A stretch of DNA of 57,700 nucleotides. Origin: an uncultured Oscillospiraceae bacterium. GTDB taxonomy: Bacteria > Bacillota > Clostridia > Oscillospirales > Oscillospiraceae. Both the position numbers and the translations under genes were made by a program. The stretch is taken from the NCBI GenBank assembly GCA_910577915.1, contig CAJTOM010000007.1, positions 1 to 57,700 of the forward strand, given 5' to 3'. Below are positions 1 through 7,696 of the stretch, piece by piece. Within the stretch, counting starts at the first letter, position 1. Each line of letters starts with the position of its first letter. The notes beneath the pieces are model-generated. The model had not been told where the DNA came from and did no database searches. It was given only the letters and a program-made list of their open reading frames with translations.

Positions 1-2
1 TA

Positions 3-962
3 ACATCGCCCCGCCTCCTGAACCCGGAGGAGGGCCTCCCCCGTTTGGAGGGGGAGAAGCTCCTGTTCGCCGTGTCCCTGGATGAGGGGGGCTGCAACCT
101 GGCCTATTACCGGATGCTGGCGGCCCTCCGCCGGGGGGAGATCCGGCTGGACGGGTGCACCGCCGGGGTGGTGGTCACCGGGGTGGGGGAGCTGTACACC
201 AAGACTGTGGCCCGGGATCTGGTGCTGGCGGCCAACCTGGCGGGCTGCGCCTTTCTGGGCCGCCCCCTGGTGGAGGCCACCGGCTCTCTGCGCAACTTCC
301 GGGTACAGGCCCAGCTGGGAGGCACCGACGAGGCCACCGCCCTGCGGCTGGCCCTGGCGGAGCTGGTGGGGCGGCTGGAGGACTGGGGGAAGCCGCCGCC
401 TCTGGGGCGGGTGCTGGCCCTCCACGCCTCCGTGCGCTCCACCAGCAACACCCTGGCCCTGTGGGAGCTGGTGAAGGCCGGCCTGCCGGCGGGGACGGAG
501 GTGGGGGAGCTGGGGCTCCAGAACGGGGAACTCACCGACTGCATCGGGTGCAGCTACACCACCTGCCTCCACTTCGGCCAGCAGGGGCGGTGCTTCTACG
601 GCGGGCCCATGGTGGAGGAGGTCTTCCCCGCCCTGCGGGAGTGCGATACCCTGGTGATGCTCTGCGCCAACTACAACGACGCCCTCTCGGCCAACCTCAC
701 CGCCTTCGTCAACCGCCTCACCGCCCTCTTCCGGCAGAGCCGGTTCTACGACAAGCGGCTCTACGGCCTCGTGGTCTCCGGCTACTCCGGCGGGGACCTG
801 GTGGCCCGGCAGCTGATCTCCGCTTTGAACATGAACAAGAGCTTCTATCTCCCGCCCCGCTTCTGCATGCTGGAGACCGCCAACGAGAAGGGCAGTCTGG
901 TCCGCCTGCCGGGCATCGAGGCCCGGGGCCGGGCCTTCGCGCAGCGGATGGCGGCGTTGTGA
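3..962 (+). CDS. Flavodoxin-fold FMN reductase-like protein, 5' partial
   Basis: The reading frame is open from base 3, so the true start lies left of the window; a TTG at 45 is only an internal candidate. The C-terminal half resembles the NADPH-dependent FMN reductase/flavodoxin fold: a strand and helix beginning VLALHASVRSTSNT (a phosphate-binding loop) and then a Cys cluster DCIGCSYTTC, as in iron-sulfur flavoprotein-like oxidoreductases. The first 110 or so residues form a separate alpha/beta region I do not recognise. It ends in a repeat-rich terminator zone and is probably not part of the acetogenesis operon that starts at 1370. A flavin electron carrier is the likely role; the specific substrate is unknown. 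Confidence 0.7.
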   Translation, partial: TSPRLLNPEEGLPRLEGEKLLFAVSLDEGGCNLAYYRMLAALRRGEIRLDGCTAGVVVTGVGELYTKTVARDLVLAANLAGCAFLGRPLVEATGSLRNFRVQAQLGGTDEATALRLALAELVGRLEDWGKPPPLGRVLALHASVRSTSNTLALWELVKAGLPAGTEVGELGLQNGELTDCIGCSYTTCLHFGQQGRCFYGGPMVEEVFPALRECDTLVMLCANYNDALSANLTAFVNRLTALFRQSRFYDKRLYGLVVSGYSGGDLVARQLISALNMNKSFYLPPRFCMLETANEKGSLVRLPGIEARGRAFAQRMAAL

Positions 963-970
963 CGGCGACC

Positions 971-1015
971 GCGCCGCCCTGCGGGGGGGCGGTGCGCTCA
1001 GCGTGTCAAAAAAGG
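971..1015 (+). repeat. Repeat A, copy 1
   Basis: A GC-rich imperfect hairpin (971-997) is followed by GCTCAGCGTGTCAAAAAAGG. It begins 8 bases after the stop codon of the upstream gene. Two related copies, both on the minus strand, are at 1150-1190 and 28517-28560. Confidence 0.6.
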
Positions 1016-1034
1016 TGCAAAGCACCTTTTTTGA
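1006..1034. terminator. Bidirectional terminator hairpin
   Basis: Bases 1006-1018 and 1022-1034 are perfect 13-bp complements around an AAA loop. The stem starts with an A-run and ends with a run of six T, so it could stop transcription on either strand. Confidence 0.75.
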
Positions 1035-1149
1035 GGGAGAAGGACCGGGCCGAGCGCGGCCCGCAAAGTACTTTTTCGACGTACACGCCGCCGAAAAAGT
1101 GATTGAAATTTTTTCGCGTCTGCGGACGCGAACTCCTGCGGAGGGCTTT

Positions 1150-1190
1150 TTTGACAGTCTGAGCGCGCCGCCCTGCGGGGGCGGCGCGCT
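1150..1190 (-). repeat. Repeat A, copy 2
   Basis: Read on the minus strand this is an 11-bp perfect hairpin (1162-1172 with 1180-1190) followed by CTCAGACTGTCAAAAAAG. It faces copy 1 but does not follow a minus-strand gene. Confidence 0.55.
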
Positions 1191-1296
1191 CCGTTTTTGG
1201 GGGGACGGCCGCCGCCCTCTCCGGGCAGTTTTGCCCGATCCGTCTGTTTTCACAAAATAAGGAAAAATTTTTCGTCAAATATTCCGCTCGTACCCC

Positions 1297-1325
1297 TTGC
1301 GAACTGGCGTGATTTGCGGTATAGT
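1297..1325 (+). promoter_or_regulatory. Promoter of the Wood-Ljungdahl operon
   Basis: A TTGCGA -35 (1297-1302) and a TATAGT -10 (1320-1325) are separated by 17 bases. It lies 45 bases upstream of the first gene of the cluster, and no comparable promoter is obvious before later genes of the run. Confidence 0.65.
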
Positions 1326-1369
1326 GTATTTAGTTAAAATTATGTCAATTTGTATGGGAGGTATCCGCC

Positions 1370-1681
1370 ATGGAGCACCATGAGCACCACGAGCACGCCG
1401 GCCATGCCCACGAGCACACCCACACCGACGAGCACGGCCACACCTATACCCACAGCCATCCCCACACCCACGGGGAGGAGGGCCACGGCAGCCAGCAGGC
1501 CCTGGCAGTGCTGGGCTACATGCTCGAGCACAACGTCCACCACGCCGCGGAGCTCAGCGACCTGGCCGGGCAGTTCGACGGCGAGGCCCGCCACCAGCTG
1601 CTCCACGCGGTGGAGTCCTTCGACCAGGCCAACGGCTACCTCTCCGCGGCCCTGGACCTGCTCAAGGGGGAGCCGAAATAA
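1370..1681 (+). CDS. Histidine-rich putative metal-binding protein
   Basis: This 103-residue protein has an N-terminal 40 residues made almost entirely of His, Glu, Asp and Thr (about 17 His, in patterns such as HEHTHTDEHGH). A predicted helical section of about 60 residues follows. Such His tracts bind nickel, cobalt or zinc in known metallochaperones. It is the first gene of the Wood-Ljungdahl operon and is followed 23 bases later by cooT, so a nickel storage or delivery role for CODH/ACS is a reasonable inference. A GGGAGG ribosome site sits 8 bases before the ATG. The C-terminal section resembles no family I can name. Confidence 0.8.
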   Translation: MEHHEHHEHAGHAHEHTHTDEHGHTYTHSHPHTHGEEGHGSQQALAVLGYMLEHNVHHAAELSDLAGQFDGEARHQLLHAVESFDQANGYLSAALDLLKGEPK

Positions 1682-1704
1682 ACAAGCAAAGGAGGGGAGG
1701 GACC

Positions 1705-1893
1705 ATGTGCCTTTCCACCATCTACAGGAATGAGAAGCAGGAGGACAACATCCTCTGCAAGTTTGTGGCCAGCATCCATGTGGACGGCGACAAGCTGATC
1801 TTCGAGGATGTGATGGGCATGAAGACCACCGTCACCGGCCGGCTGCTCAGCGCCGATCTGACGGCGGGCAGCGTCATCGTGGCGGCGGAGTGA
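1705..1893 (+). CDS. cooT: CooT family nickel-binding protein
   Basis: CooT is a dimeric Ni(II)-binding protein that assists nickel insertion into CO dehydrogenase; in characterised members Cys2 is the metal ligand. Here the protein starts MCLSTIY, so Cys2 is present. The length (62 residues) and the all-beta pattern ending in GSVIVAAE fit the family. A strong AAAGGAGG site precedes the ATG. It lies between a His-rich protein and two small unknown proteins and upstream of cooC, a context that supports nickel maturation of CODH/ACS. Confidence 0.88.
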   Translation: MCLSTIYRNEKQEDNILCKFVASIHVDGDKLIFEDVMGMKTTVTGRLLSADLTAGSVIVAAE

Positions 1894-1897
1894 GCGT

Positions 1898-2119
1898 ATG
1901 AGGGAGTACGAGCTCTGCTGCGAGATTTTCAATCAGTGCAGCAACAATCAGATGCGTGACGTGGATTTCCAGGAGGTGTCCGTGGAGGACACCGACGCCT
2001 ATGTCCGCGCCCTGGAGCCCCGGGCGGACATCGAGCGGGAGGACCTGGCCGGCGGTACGGTGGTGTACCACACCAACACCGCCGGACTGCGCAAGCGGTA
2101 TTCCTTTACGCCGATCTGA
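1898..2119 (+). CDS. Small hypothetical protein of the acetogenesis operon
   Basis: A 73-residue protein beginning 4 bases after the cooT stop codon, with a GGAG site overlapping the end of cooT, which implies translational coupling. It is acidic in its central part and has three Cys near the N terminus (CC at 7-8 and C14). It has no signal peptide or membrane segment. I do not recognise the family. Its position between cooT and metF suggests a role in maturation or regulation of the pathway, but nothing in the sequence shows an activity. Confidence 0.75.
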   Translation: MREYELCCEIFNQCSNNQMRDVDFQEVSVEDTDAYVRALEPRADIEREDLAGGTVVYHTNTAGLRKRYSFTPI

Positions 2120-2145
2120 AGGACGAAAGAAGGAATGTGACAGAT

Positions 2146-2292
2146 ATGGGAATGACCGATTTGCGGTTCAAGAGCTATCTGAAGCAGCTGATTCATGCAC
2201 TTGAGGCCGCCGAAAGCAAGGACACCAAGGACGCTGTTCTGGCCGAAATCGCAAAGCTCAAGCAAGACTTGCAGGAGGATTTGAAGGGCTGA
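2146..2292 (+). CDS. Very small helical protein (48 aa)
   Basis: An ATG at 2146 opens a 48-codon frame ending TGA at 2290-2292, preceded by GAAAGAAGGAA. The peptide is rich in Lys, Glu, Asp, Leu and Ala with a heptad-like pattern (KSYLKQLIHALEAAE, then LAEIAKLKQDLQEDLKG), so it should form an amphipathic helix, perhaps a small coiled coil. It sits 26 bases after the preceding gene and 99 bases before metF, in the same direction. No family is recognised. The ribosome site, the codon use and the operon position argue that it is real. Confidence 0.6.
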   Translation: MGMTDLRFKSYLKQLIHALEAAESKDTKDAVLAEIAKLKQDLQEDLKG

Positions 2293-2391
2293 CGGGACGG
2301 CGCGGATTGATTCCGGCGGGCATCATCCATTTTTGTAACCCATGCGGCGGAGCCGCTGAAAATAATTTTTACGTATGGAGGACTATTCATC

Positions 2392-3345
2392 ATGAGCGTA
2401 GCCGATATTTTTGAAGAGAGAGCAGCATTTTCCTTCGAAGTGTTCCCCCCCAAGACCGATGTGGGCATGGAGAAGCTGTGCGGCGCCGGCGGCGTGCTGG
2501 AGCAGCTGTACACCCTGAACCCCGACTACATCTCCTGCACCTACGGCGCCGGCGGCACCAACGTGGGCAAGAACCTGGAGGTCCTGGACAAGATTCAGAA
2601 GGATGGCAAGTGCACCCCCGTCACCCACTTCACCTGCATCGGCAACACCCGTGAGGGCATCAAGGAGCAGCTGGAGAACTACCTGGCCCACGGCATCGAC
2701 CACATGCTGGCCCTGCGCGGCGACCTGCCCTTCGGCTGGACCGGCACCGGCGGCGACCTGCACTACGCCACCGAGCTTGTGAAGTTCGTGCGCAAGGAGT
2801 TCGGCGACAAGTTCACCATCGCCGTGGCCGGCTCCCCCGAGGGCCACATCGCCTGCCGCAGCCTGGAGGCCGACATCGGCTTCCTCAAGCAGAAGCAGGA
2901 CGAGGGCGCGGACTACATTATGACCCAGCTGTGCTGGGACATGGATCAGTTCAAGTACTGGCTGGAGGCCATTCGCGCCGCCGGCATCTGGATGCCCGTG
3001 GACGTGGGCATCATGCCCATCCTGGACATGTCCGCCACCATCAACATGGCCCTCAGCCGCAACGGCTGCGTCATGCCCCGGGCCCTGTGTGAGATCATCT
3101 CCAAGAACTGGATCTTCCCCAACCCCTTCGCTGTGGGTCTCAAGACCGCCAAGGGCGACGAGGCCTGCTTCGATGCCGACATTGAGGGCAAGAAGGCCAG
3201 CTTCAAGGAGGCGGGCATCGCCTACACCATCAACCAGATCGACGAGTACCGCGCCTGCGGCATCGACGGCATCCACCTGTACGCTCTGAACAAGTACGAC
3301 GACGTGGCCCGCATCGTCAAGGAATCCGGCATCGTCGACCTCTGA
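2392..3345 (+). CDS. metF: Methylenetetrahydrofolate reductase (MetF)
   Basis: It reduces 5,10-methylene-THF to 5-methyl-THF, the methyl donor of the Wood-Ljungdahl methyl branch (also used for methionine). The 317-residue protein is a single FAD-binding TIM barrel, as in bacterial MetF: FSFEVFPPK near the N terminus (catalytic Glu), ALRGD in the middle and a barrel rich in Gly/Asp loops. No MetV-like or RnfC2-like partner is next to it, unlike many acetogens. The start is supported by TATGGAGG 9 bases upstream. Operon context (cooT upstream; cooC, acsD and acsC downstream) points to acetogenesis rather than methionine synthesis. Confidence 0.92.
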   Translation: MSVADIFEERAAFSFEVFPPKTDVGMEKLCGAGGVLEQLYTLNPDYISCTYGAGGTNVGKNLEVLDKIQKDGKCTPVTHFTCIGNTREGIKEQLENYLAHGIDHMLALRGDLPFGWTGTGGDLHYATELVKFVRKEFGDKFTIAVAGSPEGHIACRSLEADIGFLKQKQDEGADYIMTQLCWDMDQFKYWLEAIRAAGIWMPVDVGIMPILDMSATINMALSRNGCVMPRALCEIISKNWIFPNPFAVGLKTAKGDEACFDADIEGKKASFKEAGIAYTINQIDEYRACGIDGIHLYALNKYDDVARIVKESGIVDL

Positions 3346-3479
3346 GCTGGGAGAGCCCGCGCGGCTTTTGTGACATGTGACTTGGCCTCGCCGCCGGGGC
3401 GGTGAAAAAAGAGGGCGCCGCGCCGTCGGCGCGGCGTCCTCCTCCCCGATTTCCAACGAACTATAAGGAGAGATCAGCT

Positions 3480-4250
3480 ATGGCCCAGACCATCGCGCTG
3501 GCCGGTAAAGGCGGCGTAGGAAAAACCACCATCTGCGGGATGCTCATCGAGTATCTGTGCGGAAAGAAGAACGGCCCCGTCCTGGCTGTGGACGCCGACG
3601 CCAACTCCAACCTCAACGAGGTGCTGGGGGTGGAGGTGGAGGAGACCCTGGGGGACATCCGGGAGGACATCGCCCGGGCGGAGATGGCCTCCGAGCAGGT
3701 GATCCCCACAGGGATGACCAAGGCGGACTACGCGGAGATGCGCTTTTCTGACGCCCTGACGGAGGCGGACGACTACGACCTGCTGGTCATGGGCCGCACC
3801 CAGGGGAAGGGCTGCTATTGCTTTGTCAACGGCCTGCTCACCTCCCAGGTGGCCAAGTACGCCAAAAACTACCGCTACATCGTGGTGGACAACGAGGCGG
3901 GCCTGGAGCACCTGAGCCGGGGCGTCCTGCCCCAGGTGGACACCATCCTGCTGGTCAGCGACTGCTCCCGGCGGGGGGTCCAGGCGGCGGGCCGCCTCAG
4001 CGAGATGATCCAGGATCTCAAGCTGGGCGCGAAGGAGGTGGGCCTCATCATCAACCGGGCCCCCGGCGGCGAGCTGAACCCCGGCGTCCGGGAGGAGATC
4101 GACAAGTACGGGATGAAGCTCATCGGCGTCGTCCCCCATGACGACACCGTGTATGCCTACGACGCGGAGGGAAAGCCCTCTGTGACCGTGCCCGAAAACA
4201 GCCCCGTGAAGCAGGCGGTGCACAAGATTTTTGACAGCCTGACGCTGTAG
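3480..4250 (+). CDS. cooC: CooC/AcsF-type nickel-insertion ATPase
   Basis: It is a SIMIBI-class P-loop ATPase that drives nickel insertion into CO dehydrogenase or acetyl-CoA synthase. The 256-residue protein has a deviant Walker A KGGVGKTT (residues 10-17), the DADANSNL signature after it, and a Cys-x-Cys pair (C112, C114, in GKGCYCFVNG) corresponding to the metal-binding motif at the CooC dimer interface. The start chosen is the ATG at 3480 behind AAGGAGA; an upstream in-frame codon at 3402 would add an unlikely basic, Pro-rich leader that crosses a GC-rich hairpin. Whether it serves CODH (CooC) or ACS (AcsF) cannot be told here. Confidence 0.88.
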   Translation: MAQTIALAGKGGVGKTTICGMLIEYLCGKKNGPVLAVDADANSNLNEVLGVEVEETLGDIREDIARAEMASEQVIPTGMTKADYAEMRFSDALTEADDYDLLVMGRTQGKGCYCFVNGLLTSQVAKYAKNYRYIVVDNEAGLEHLSRGVLPQVDTILLVSDCSRRGVQAAGRLSEMIQDLKLGAKEVGLIINRAPGGELNPGVREEIDKYGMKLIGVVPHDDTVYAYDAEGKPSVTVPENSPVKQAVHKIFDSLTL

Positions 4251-4344
4251 GCTCCGGCCGCTCTGCCGGGTATATCGTTTTCAAACCTGTTTCCATACAG
4301 GGAGCGCAATAAAGCCGATAACAAAATGAAGGGAGACCAAACCT

Positions 4345-5283
4345 ATGCCTTTTGCCAAGAAGCCCCAGGTTTTCAGCGCCAAGATCAACGAGCTGACGCT
4401 GGGCACCGGAGACAAGGCCGCCACGCTGGGCGGTCAGAACGTCTTCAATCTCTACACCTTTGACGCGCCCATCGCCAACCGCCCCAAGATCGGTATCGAC
4501 GTGTCCGACGATCCCGAGCAGCCCTCCGAGGGCCTGAAGGCGTTCTACGCCGGCTGCAACACCCTGGCCGAGCGTGCCAAGAAGGCCGCCGAGCTGCCCG
4601 AGGCGGACTTCGTCTGCATCCGCTTCGACCTGGCGGACCCCAACGGTGAGAACAAGTCCATTGAGGACTGCGTGGCCGATGCCAAGGCCGTGGCCGAGGC
4701 GGTCGATAAGCCCGTCGTGGTGGCCGGCTGCAAGAACAGCGAGAAGGACGCCGACCTGTTCGGCAAGATCTCCGAGGCCCTCCAGGGCAAAAATATCCTG
4801 GTTCTCTCCGCTAAGGAGGAGAACTACAAGGGCGTGGCCGCCGGCGCCGGCATGGCCTACGGCCAGAAGGTGGGCGCCGAGTCCGCCGTGGACATCAACC
4901 TGGCCAAGCAGCTCAACGTGCTTATCACCCAGATGGGCGTAAACGGCGAGAACGTGGCCATGAACGTGGGCTCCGCCGCCGCCGGCTACGGCTTCGAGTA
5001 CGTAGTCTCCACCCTGGAGCGGGTCAAGGCCGCTGCCCTGAGCCAGAACGACAGCACCCTGCAGATGCCCATCATCACCCCCGTGGGTGTGGAGACCTGG
5101 GGCGTGAAGGAGGCCACCGCCTCCGAGAGCGACGCTCCCGAGTGGGGCGCTCAGGAGGAGCGCGGCATCGACATGGAGGTTGAGACCGCCGCCGCCTGCC
5201 TGGCCTACGGCAGCGACGCCGTCATCCTCAAGCACCCCGTCTCCATCCAGACCACTGCGCGGCTGGTTGCCGCTTTGATGTAA
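4345..5283 (+). CDS. acsD: CO dehydrogenase/acetyl-CoA synthase subunit delta (corrinoid Fe-S protein, small subunit)
   Basis: This is the small subunit of the corrinoid/iron-sulfur protein that carries the methyl group from methyl-THF to acetyl-CoA synthase. The 312-residue length and the typical delta-subunit features (N-terminal PQVFSAKINELTLG, IGIDVSDDPEQ, and a TIM-barrel core ending in the SDAVILKHP helix region) match AcsD/CdhD-type proteins. It is 14 bases before the gamma-subunit gene, whose product is its heterodimer partner. A good AAGGGAG ribosome site precedes the ATG. Confidence 0.93.
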   Translation: MPFAKKPQVFSAKINELTLGTGDKAATLGGQNVFNLYTFDAPIANRPKIGIDVSDDPEQPSEGLKAFYAGCNTLAERAKKAAELPEADFVCIRFDLADPNGENKSIEDCVADAKAVAEAVDKPVVVAGCKNSEKDADLFGKISEALQGKNILVLSAKEENYKGVAAGAGMAYGQKVGAESAVDINLAKQLNVLITQMGVNGENVAMNVGSAAAGYGFEYVVSTLERVKAAALSQNDSTLQMPIITPVGVETWGVKEATASESDAPEWGAQEERGIDMEVETAAACLAYGSDAVILKHPVSIQTTARLVAALM

Positions 5284-5297
5284 GGAGGGCCCGAACC

Positions 5298-7580
5298 ATG
5301 GCACTGAAAGGTCTTGACATTTTTAAGCTGACTCCGAAAACCAACTGCAAGGACTGCGGCAACCCCACCTGTATGGCCTTCGCCATGAAGGTGGCCTCCG
5401 GCGCTCTCCCCATTGAGAAGTGCCCCCACATGTCCGCCGAGGCCCTCTCCACCCTCAGCGAGGCCACCGCGCCCCCCATGAAGAGCTACAAGGTGGGCGA
5501 TCTGGCCCTGGGCGGCGAGACGGTGCTGAGCCGCCACGAGAAGACCCTGGTTTCCAAGACCCTGTACGCCGTCCAGGTCTGCGACTGCATGGACGGGGCC
5601 AAGCAGGACGAGGTCCTGGGGAAGATCCCCGCCGTGGACTATGAGCGCATCGGCGAGCGGATGTACGTGGAGATGGTCTACGTCCGCCACAGCAGCGACA
5701 AGGCACCCGCCGACTTCGCCGCCCTGGTGGCCAAGGCCAAGGCCCTGGGCCGCCCCCTGGTCCTCAGCTGCACCGACGTGGAGGCCATGAAGGCCGGCGT
5801 CGAGGCTGCCGCCGGCTGCGACGTCATCGTCAACGGCGCCACCCCCGACAACTACGCCGACATGAGCGCCGTGGCCGCGGGGGCCAAGGCTCTGCTGGGC
5901 GTCCGCGCCGACAGCCTGGAGGCCCTCCACGACGTGGTGGAGAAGCTGGAGGCCGCCGGCAACAAGAACCTCATCCTGGACGTGGGCGAGGCCTCCGTGA
6001 AGGACGCCTACGCCAACGCCGTCCAGATCCGCCGCACCGCCCTGAAGGACGGCGACCGGACCTTCGGCTACCCCTCCATTGTCAACGTGGCCAACCTGTC
6101 CGGCGGCGACGCCCACCTGGAGGCCGCCCTGCTGAGCCTGTTTACCTGCAAGTACGGCTCCATCGTGGTCTGCTCCGAGATGACCTACGCCAAGGCCCTG
6201 CCCCTGTACGGCCTGCGCCAGAACATCTTCACCGATCCCCAGAAGCCCATGAAGGTCACCCCCGGCATCTACCCCATCAACGGCGCCGACGAGAGCAGCC
6301 CCTGCTGCCTGACCGTGGACTTCGCCCTGACCTACTTCCTGGTCTCCGGCGAGATCGAGCGCAGCAAGATGCCCGTGAACCTGCTCATCACCGACGCCTC
6401 CGGCATGTCCGTGCTGACCGCCTGGGCCGCCGGCAAGTTCTCCAGCTCCTCCATCAAGAAGTTCTTTGACGAGTACGACATCAACAACAAGATCAAGAAC
6501 CGCGCCCTCATCATCCCCGGCAAGGTGGCCGTCATGAAGGGCGAGATTCAGGATAAGCTGCCCGAGTGGAGCGTCATCGTGGGCACCACCGAGGCCGTCC
6601 AGCTGGTGAAGTACCTGCGCGACGAGGAGTGGAAGAAGAACTACGTGGAGAAGAGCGCCGCCTCCGCCGCCGGCGAGACCGCCGCCGAGCCCGCTCCCGC
6701 CCCCAAGAAGGTCATTCCCGCGCCGCCCATCGTGGTCAGCGGCCCCTACATGATCGACGACAAGCCCGTGACCTACAAGGGCCACGATCCCAACGCCCAG
6801 ACCTTTGTCACCATCGGCGAGCGGATCCACTGCATCTCCCCGGCCATCCGCAAGGCTATGGACACCTACGACGAGGCCCCCATCCTCAAGCGCGCCGCCG
6901 AGCAGATCGCCGCCGGGGCCACCTATCTGGATGTGAACATCGGGCCTGCGGAGTCCAACGGTCCGGAGCTGATGACCTGGGCGGTCCAGCTGCTCCAGCA
7001 GAACTTCAACAATGTGCCCCTGGCCCTGGACACCGCCAACATGGCCGCCATTGAGGCGGGCATCAAGGTGTATAACCGCGCCAACGGCAAGCCCATCGTC
7101 AACTCCGCCGACGCCGGCAGCCGTATCGGCTACATCGACCTGGCCGCCGCCAACGACGCCATCGTCATCGCCCTGTGCTCCGCCGACGGCATCGCCAAGG
7201 ACAACGAGGAGCGCATGATGCACTGCCACAACATGCTCGAGCGCGGCCTGCACCTGGGTATGCAGGCGGACGACCTGTGGTTCGACCCCCTGTTCCTGGT
7301 CATCAAGGGCATGCAGGACAAGCAGATGGACGTGCTCAACGCCATCCGCGCCTTCTCCGAGGAGGGCCTGAAGTCCACCGGCGGTCTGAGCAACAACTCC
7401 AACGGCATGCCTAAGCACATCCGCCCCATCATGGACGCGGCGATGGTGGGTATGGCCATGACCATGGGCCTGACCTCCGCCATTGTGAACCCCTGCGACC
7501 AGCGGCTCATGGAGACCATCAAGAGCTGCGACATCATCAAGAATCACAACCTGTACGCCGACTCCTATCTGGAGATCTAA
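5298..7580 (+). CDS. acsC: Fused corrinoid Fe-S protein large subunit (AcsC) and methyl-THF methyltransferase (AcsE)
   Basis: One 760-residue polypeptide appears to contain two pathway enzymes. Residues 1-450 are AcsC: a 4Fe-4S domain with C17, C20, C25 and C42 (KTNCKDCGNPTC), then the TIM barrel and the corrinoid-binding C-terminal part (GKFSSSSIKKFF region). Residues 452-478 are an Ala/Pro/Glu linker (ETAAEPAPAPKKVIPAPP). Residues 480-760 match AcsE/MeTr, the pterin-binding TIM barrel that methylates the corrinoid protein: VTIGERIHCIS, YLDVNIGP, PLALDT and GGLSNNSNGMP. In characterised acetogens these are separate proteins of about 446 and 262 residues. No stop codon or ribosome site separates the two halves. 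It is the last gene of the operon and is followed by two strong hairpins. Confidence 0.9.
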   Translation: MALKGLDIFKLTPKTNCKDCGNPTCMAFAMKVASGALPIEKCPHMSAEALSTLSEATAPPMKSYKVGDLALGGETVLSRHEKTLVSKTLYAVQVCDCMDGAKQDEVLGKIPAVDYERIGERMYVEMVYVRHSSDKAPADFAALVAKAKALGRPLVLSCTDVEAMKAGVEAAAGCDVIVNGATPDNYADMSAVAAGAKALLGVRADSLEALHDVVEKLEAAGNKNLILDVGEASVKDAYANAVQIRRTALKDGDRTFGYPSIVNVANLSGGDAHLEAALLSLFTCKYGSIVVCSEMTYAKALPLYGLRQNIFTDPQKPMKVTPGIYPINGADESSPCCLTVDFALTYFLVSGEIERSKMPVNLLITDASGMSVLTAWAAGKFSSSSIKKFFDEYDINNKIKNRALIIPGKVAVMKGEIQDKLPEWSVIVGTTEAVQLVKYLRDEEWKKNYVEKSAASAAGETAAEPAPAPKKVIPAPPIVVSGPYMIDDKPVTYKGHDPNAQTFVTIGERIHCISPAIRKAMDTYDEAPILKRAAEQIAAGATYLDVNIGPAESNGPELMTWAVQLLQQNFNNVPLALDTANMAAIEAGIKVYNRANGKPIVNSADAGSRIGYIDLAAANDAIVIALCSADGIAKDNEERMMHCHNMLERGLHLGMQADDLWFDPLFLVIKGMQDKQMDVLNAIRAFSEEGLKSTGGLSNNSNGMPKHIRPIMDAAMVGMAMTMGLTSAIVNPCDQRLMETIKSCDIIKNHNLYADSYLEI

Positions 7581-7593
7581 GGGAATGCAGAAC

Positions 7594-7621
7594 GGGGAGG
7601 GGACCTTCTGGTCCCCTCCCC
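7594..7621. terminator. GC-rich hairpin after acsC-acsE
   Basis: A perfect 12-bp stem (7594-7605 with 7610-7621) closes a TTCT loop 13 bases after the stop codon. No T-run follows, so it may act together with the larger hairpin immediately downstream. Confidence 0.6.
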
Positions 7622-7631
7622 GGTGTGCTGC

Positions 7632-7689
7632 GGGCATAGAAAACCGTGAGGCCGGGGCGCTCCGCCCCGGCCTCACGGTTTCTATGCCC
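7632..7689. terminator. Long bidirectional hairpin between convergent genes
   Basis: Arms of 28 and 27 bases pair completely except for one bulged A, around a 3-base loop. It lies between the plus-strand Wood-Ljungdahl operon and a minus-strand hydrolase gene, 7 bases from the end of the latter. Confidence 0.65.
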
Positions 7690-7696
7690 GCTTCCC

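Larger units (their letters stand above)
963..1369. other. Gene-free interval with terminators, repeat A and a promoter
   Basis: No credible coding frame is present. The interval holds an inverted pair of repeat A (971-1015 and 1150-1190), a 13-bp hairpin (1006-1034) and a promoter for the next operon (1297-1325). The middle (about 1040-1150) has shorter A/T-rich half-palindromes such as AAAGTACTTTTT, consistent with eroded terminators. Confidence 0.6.
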
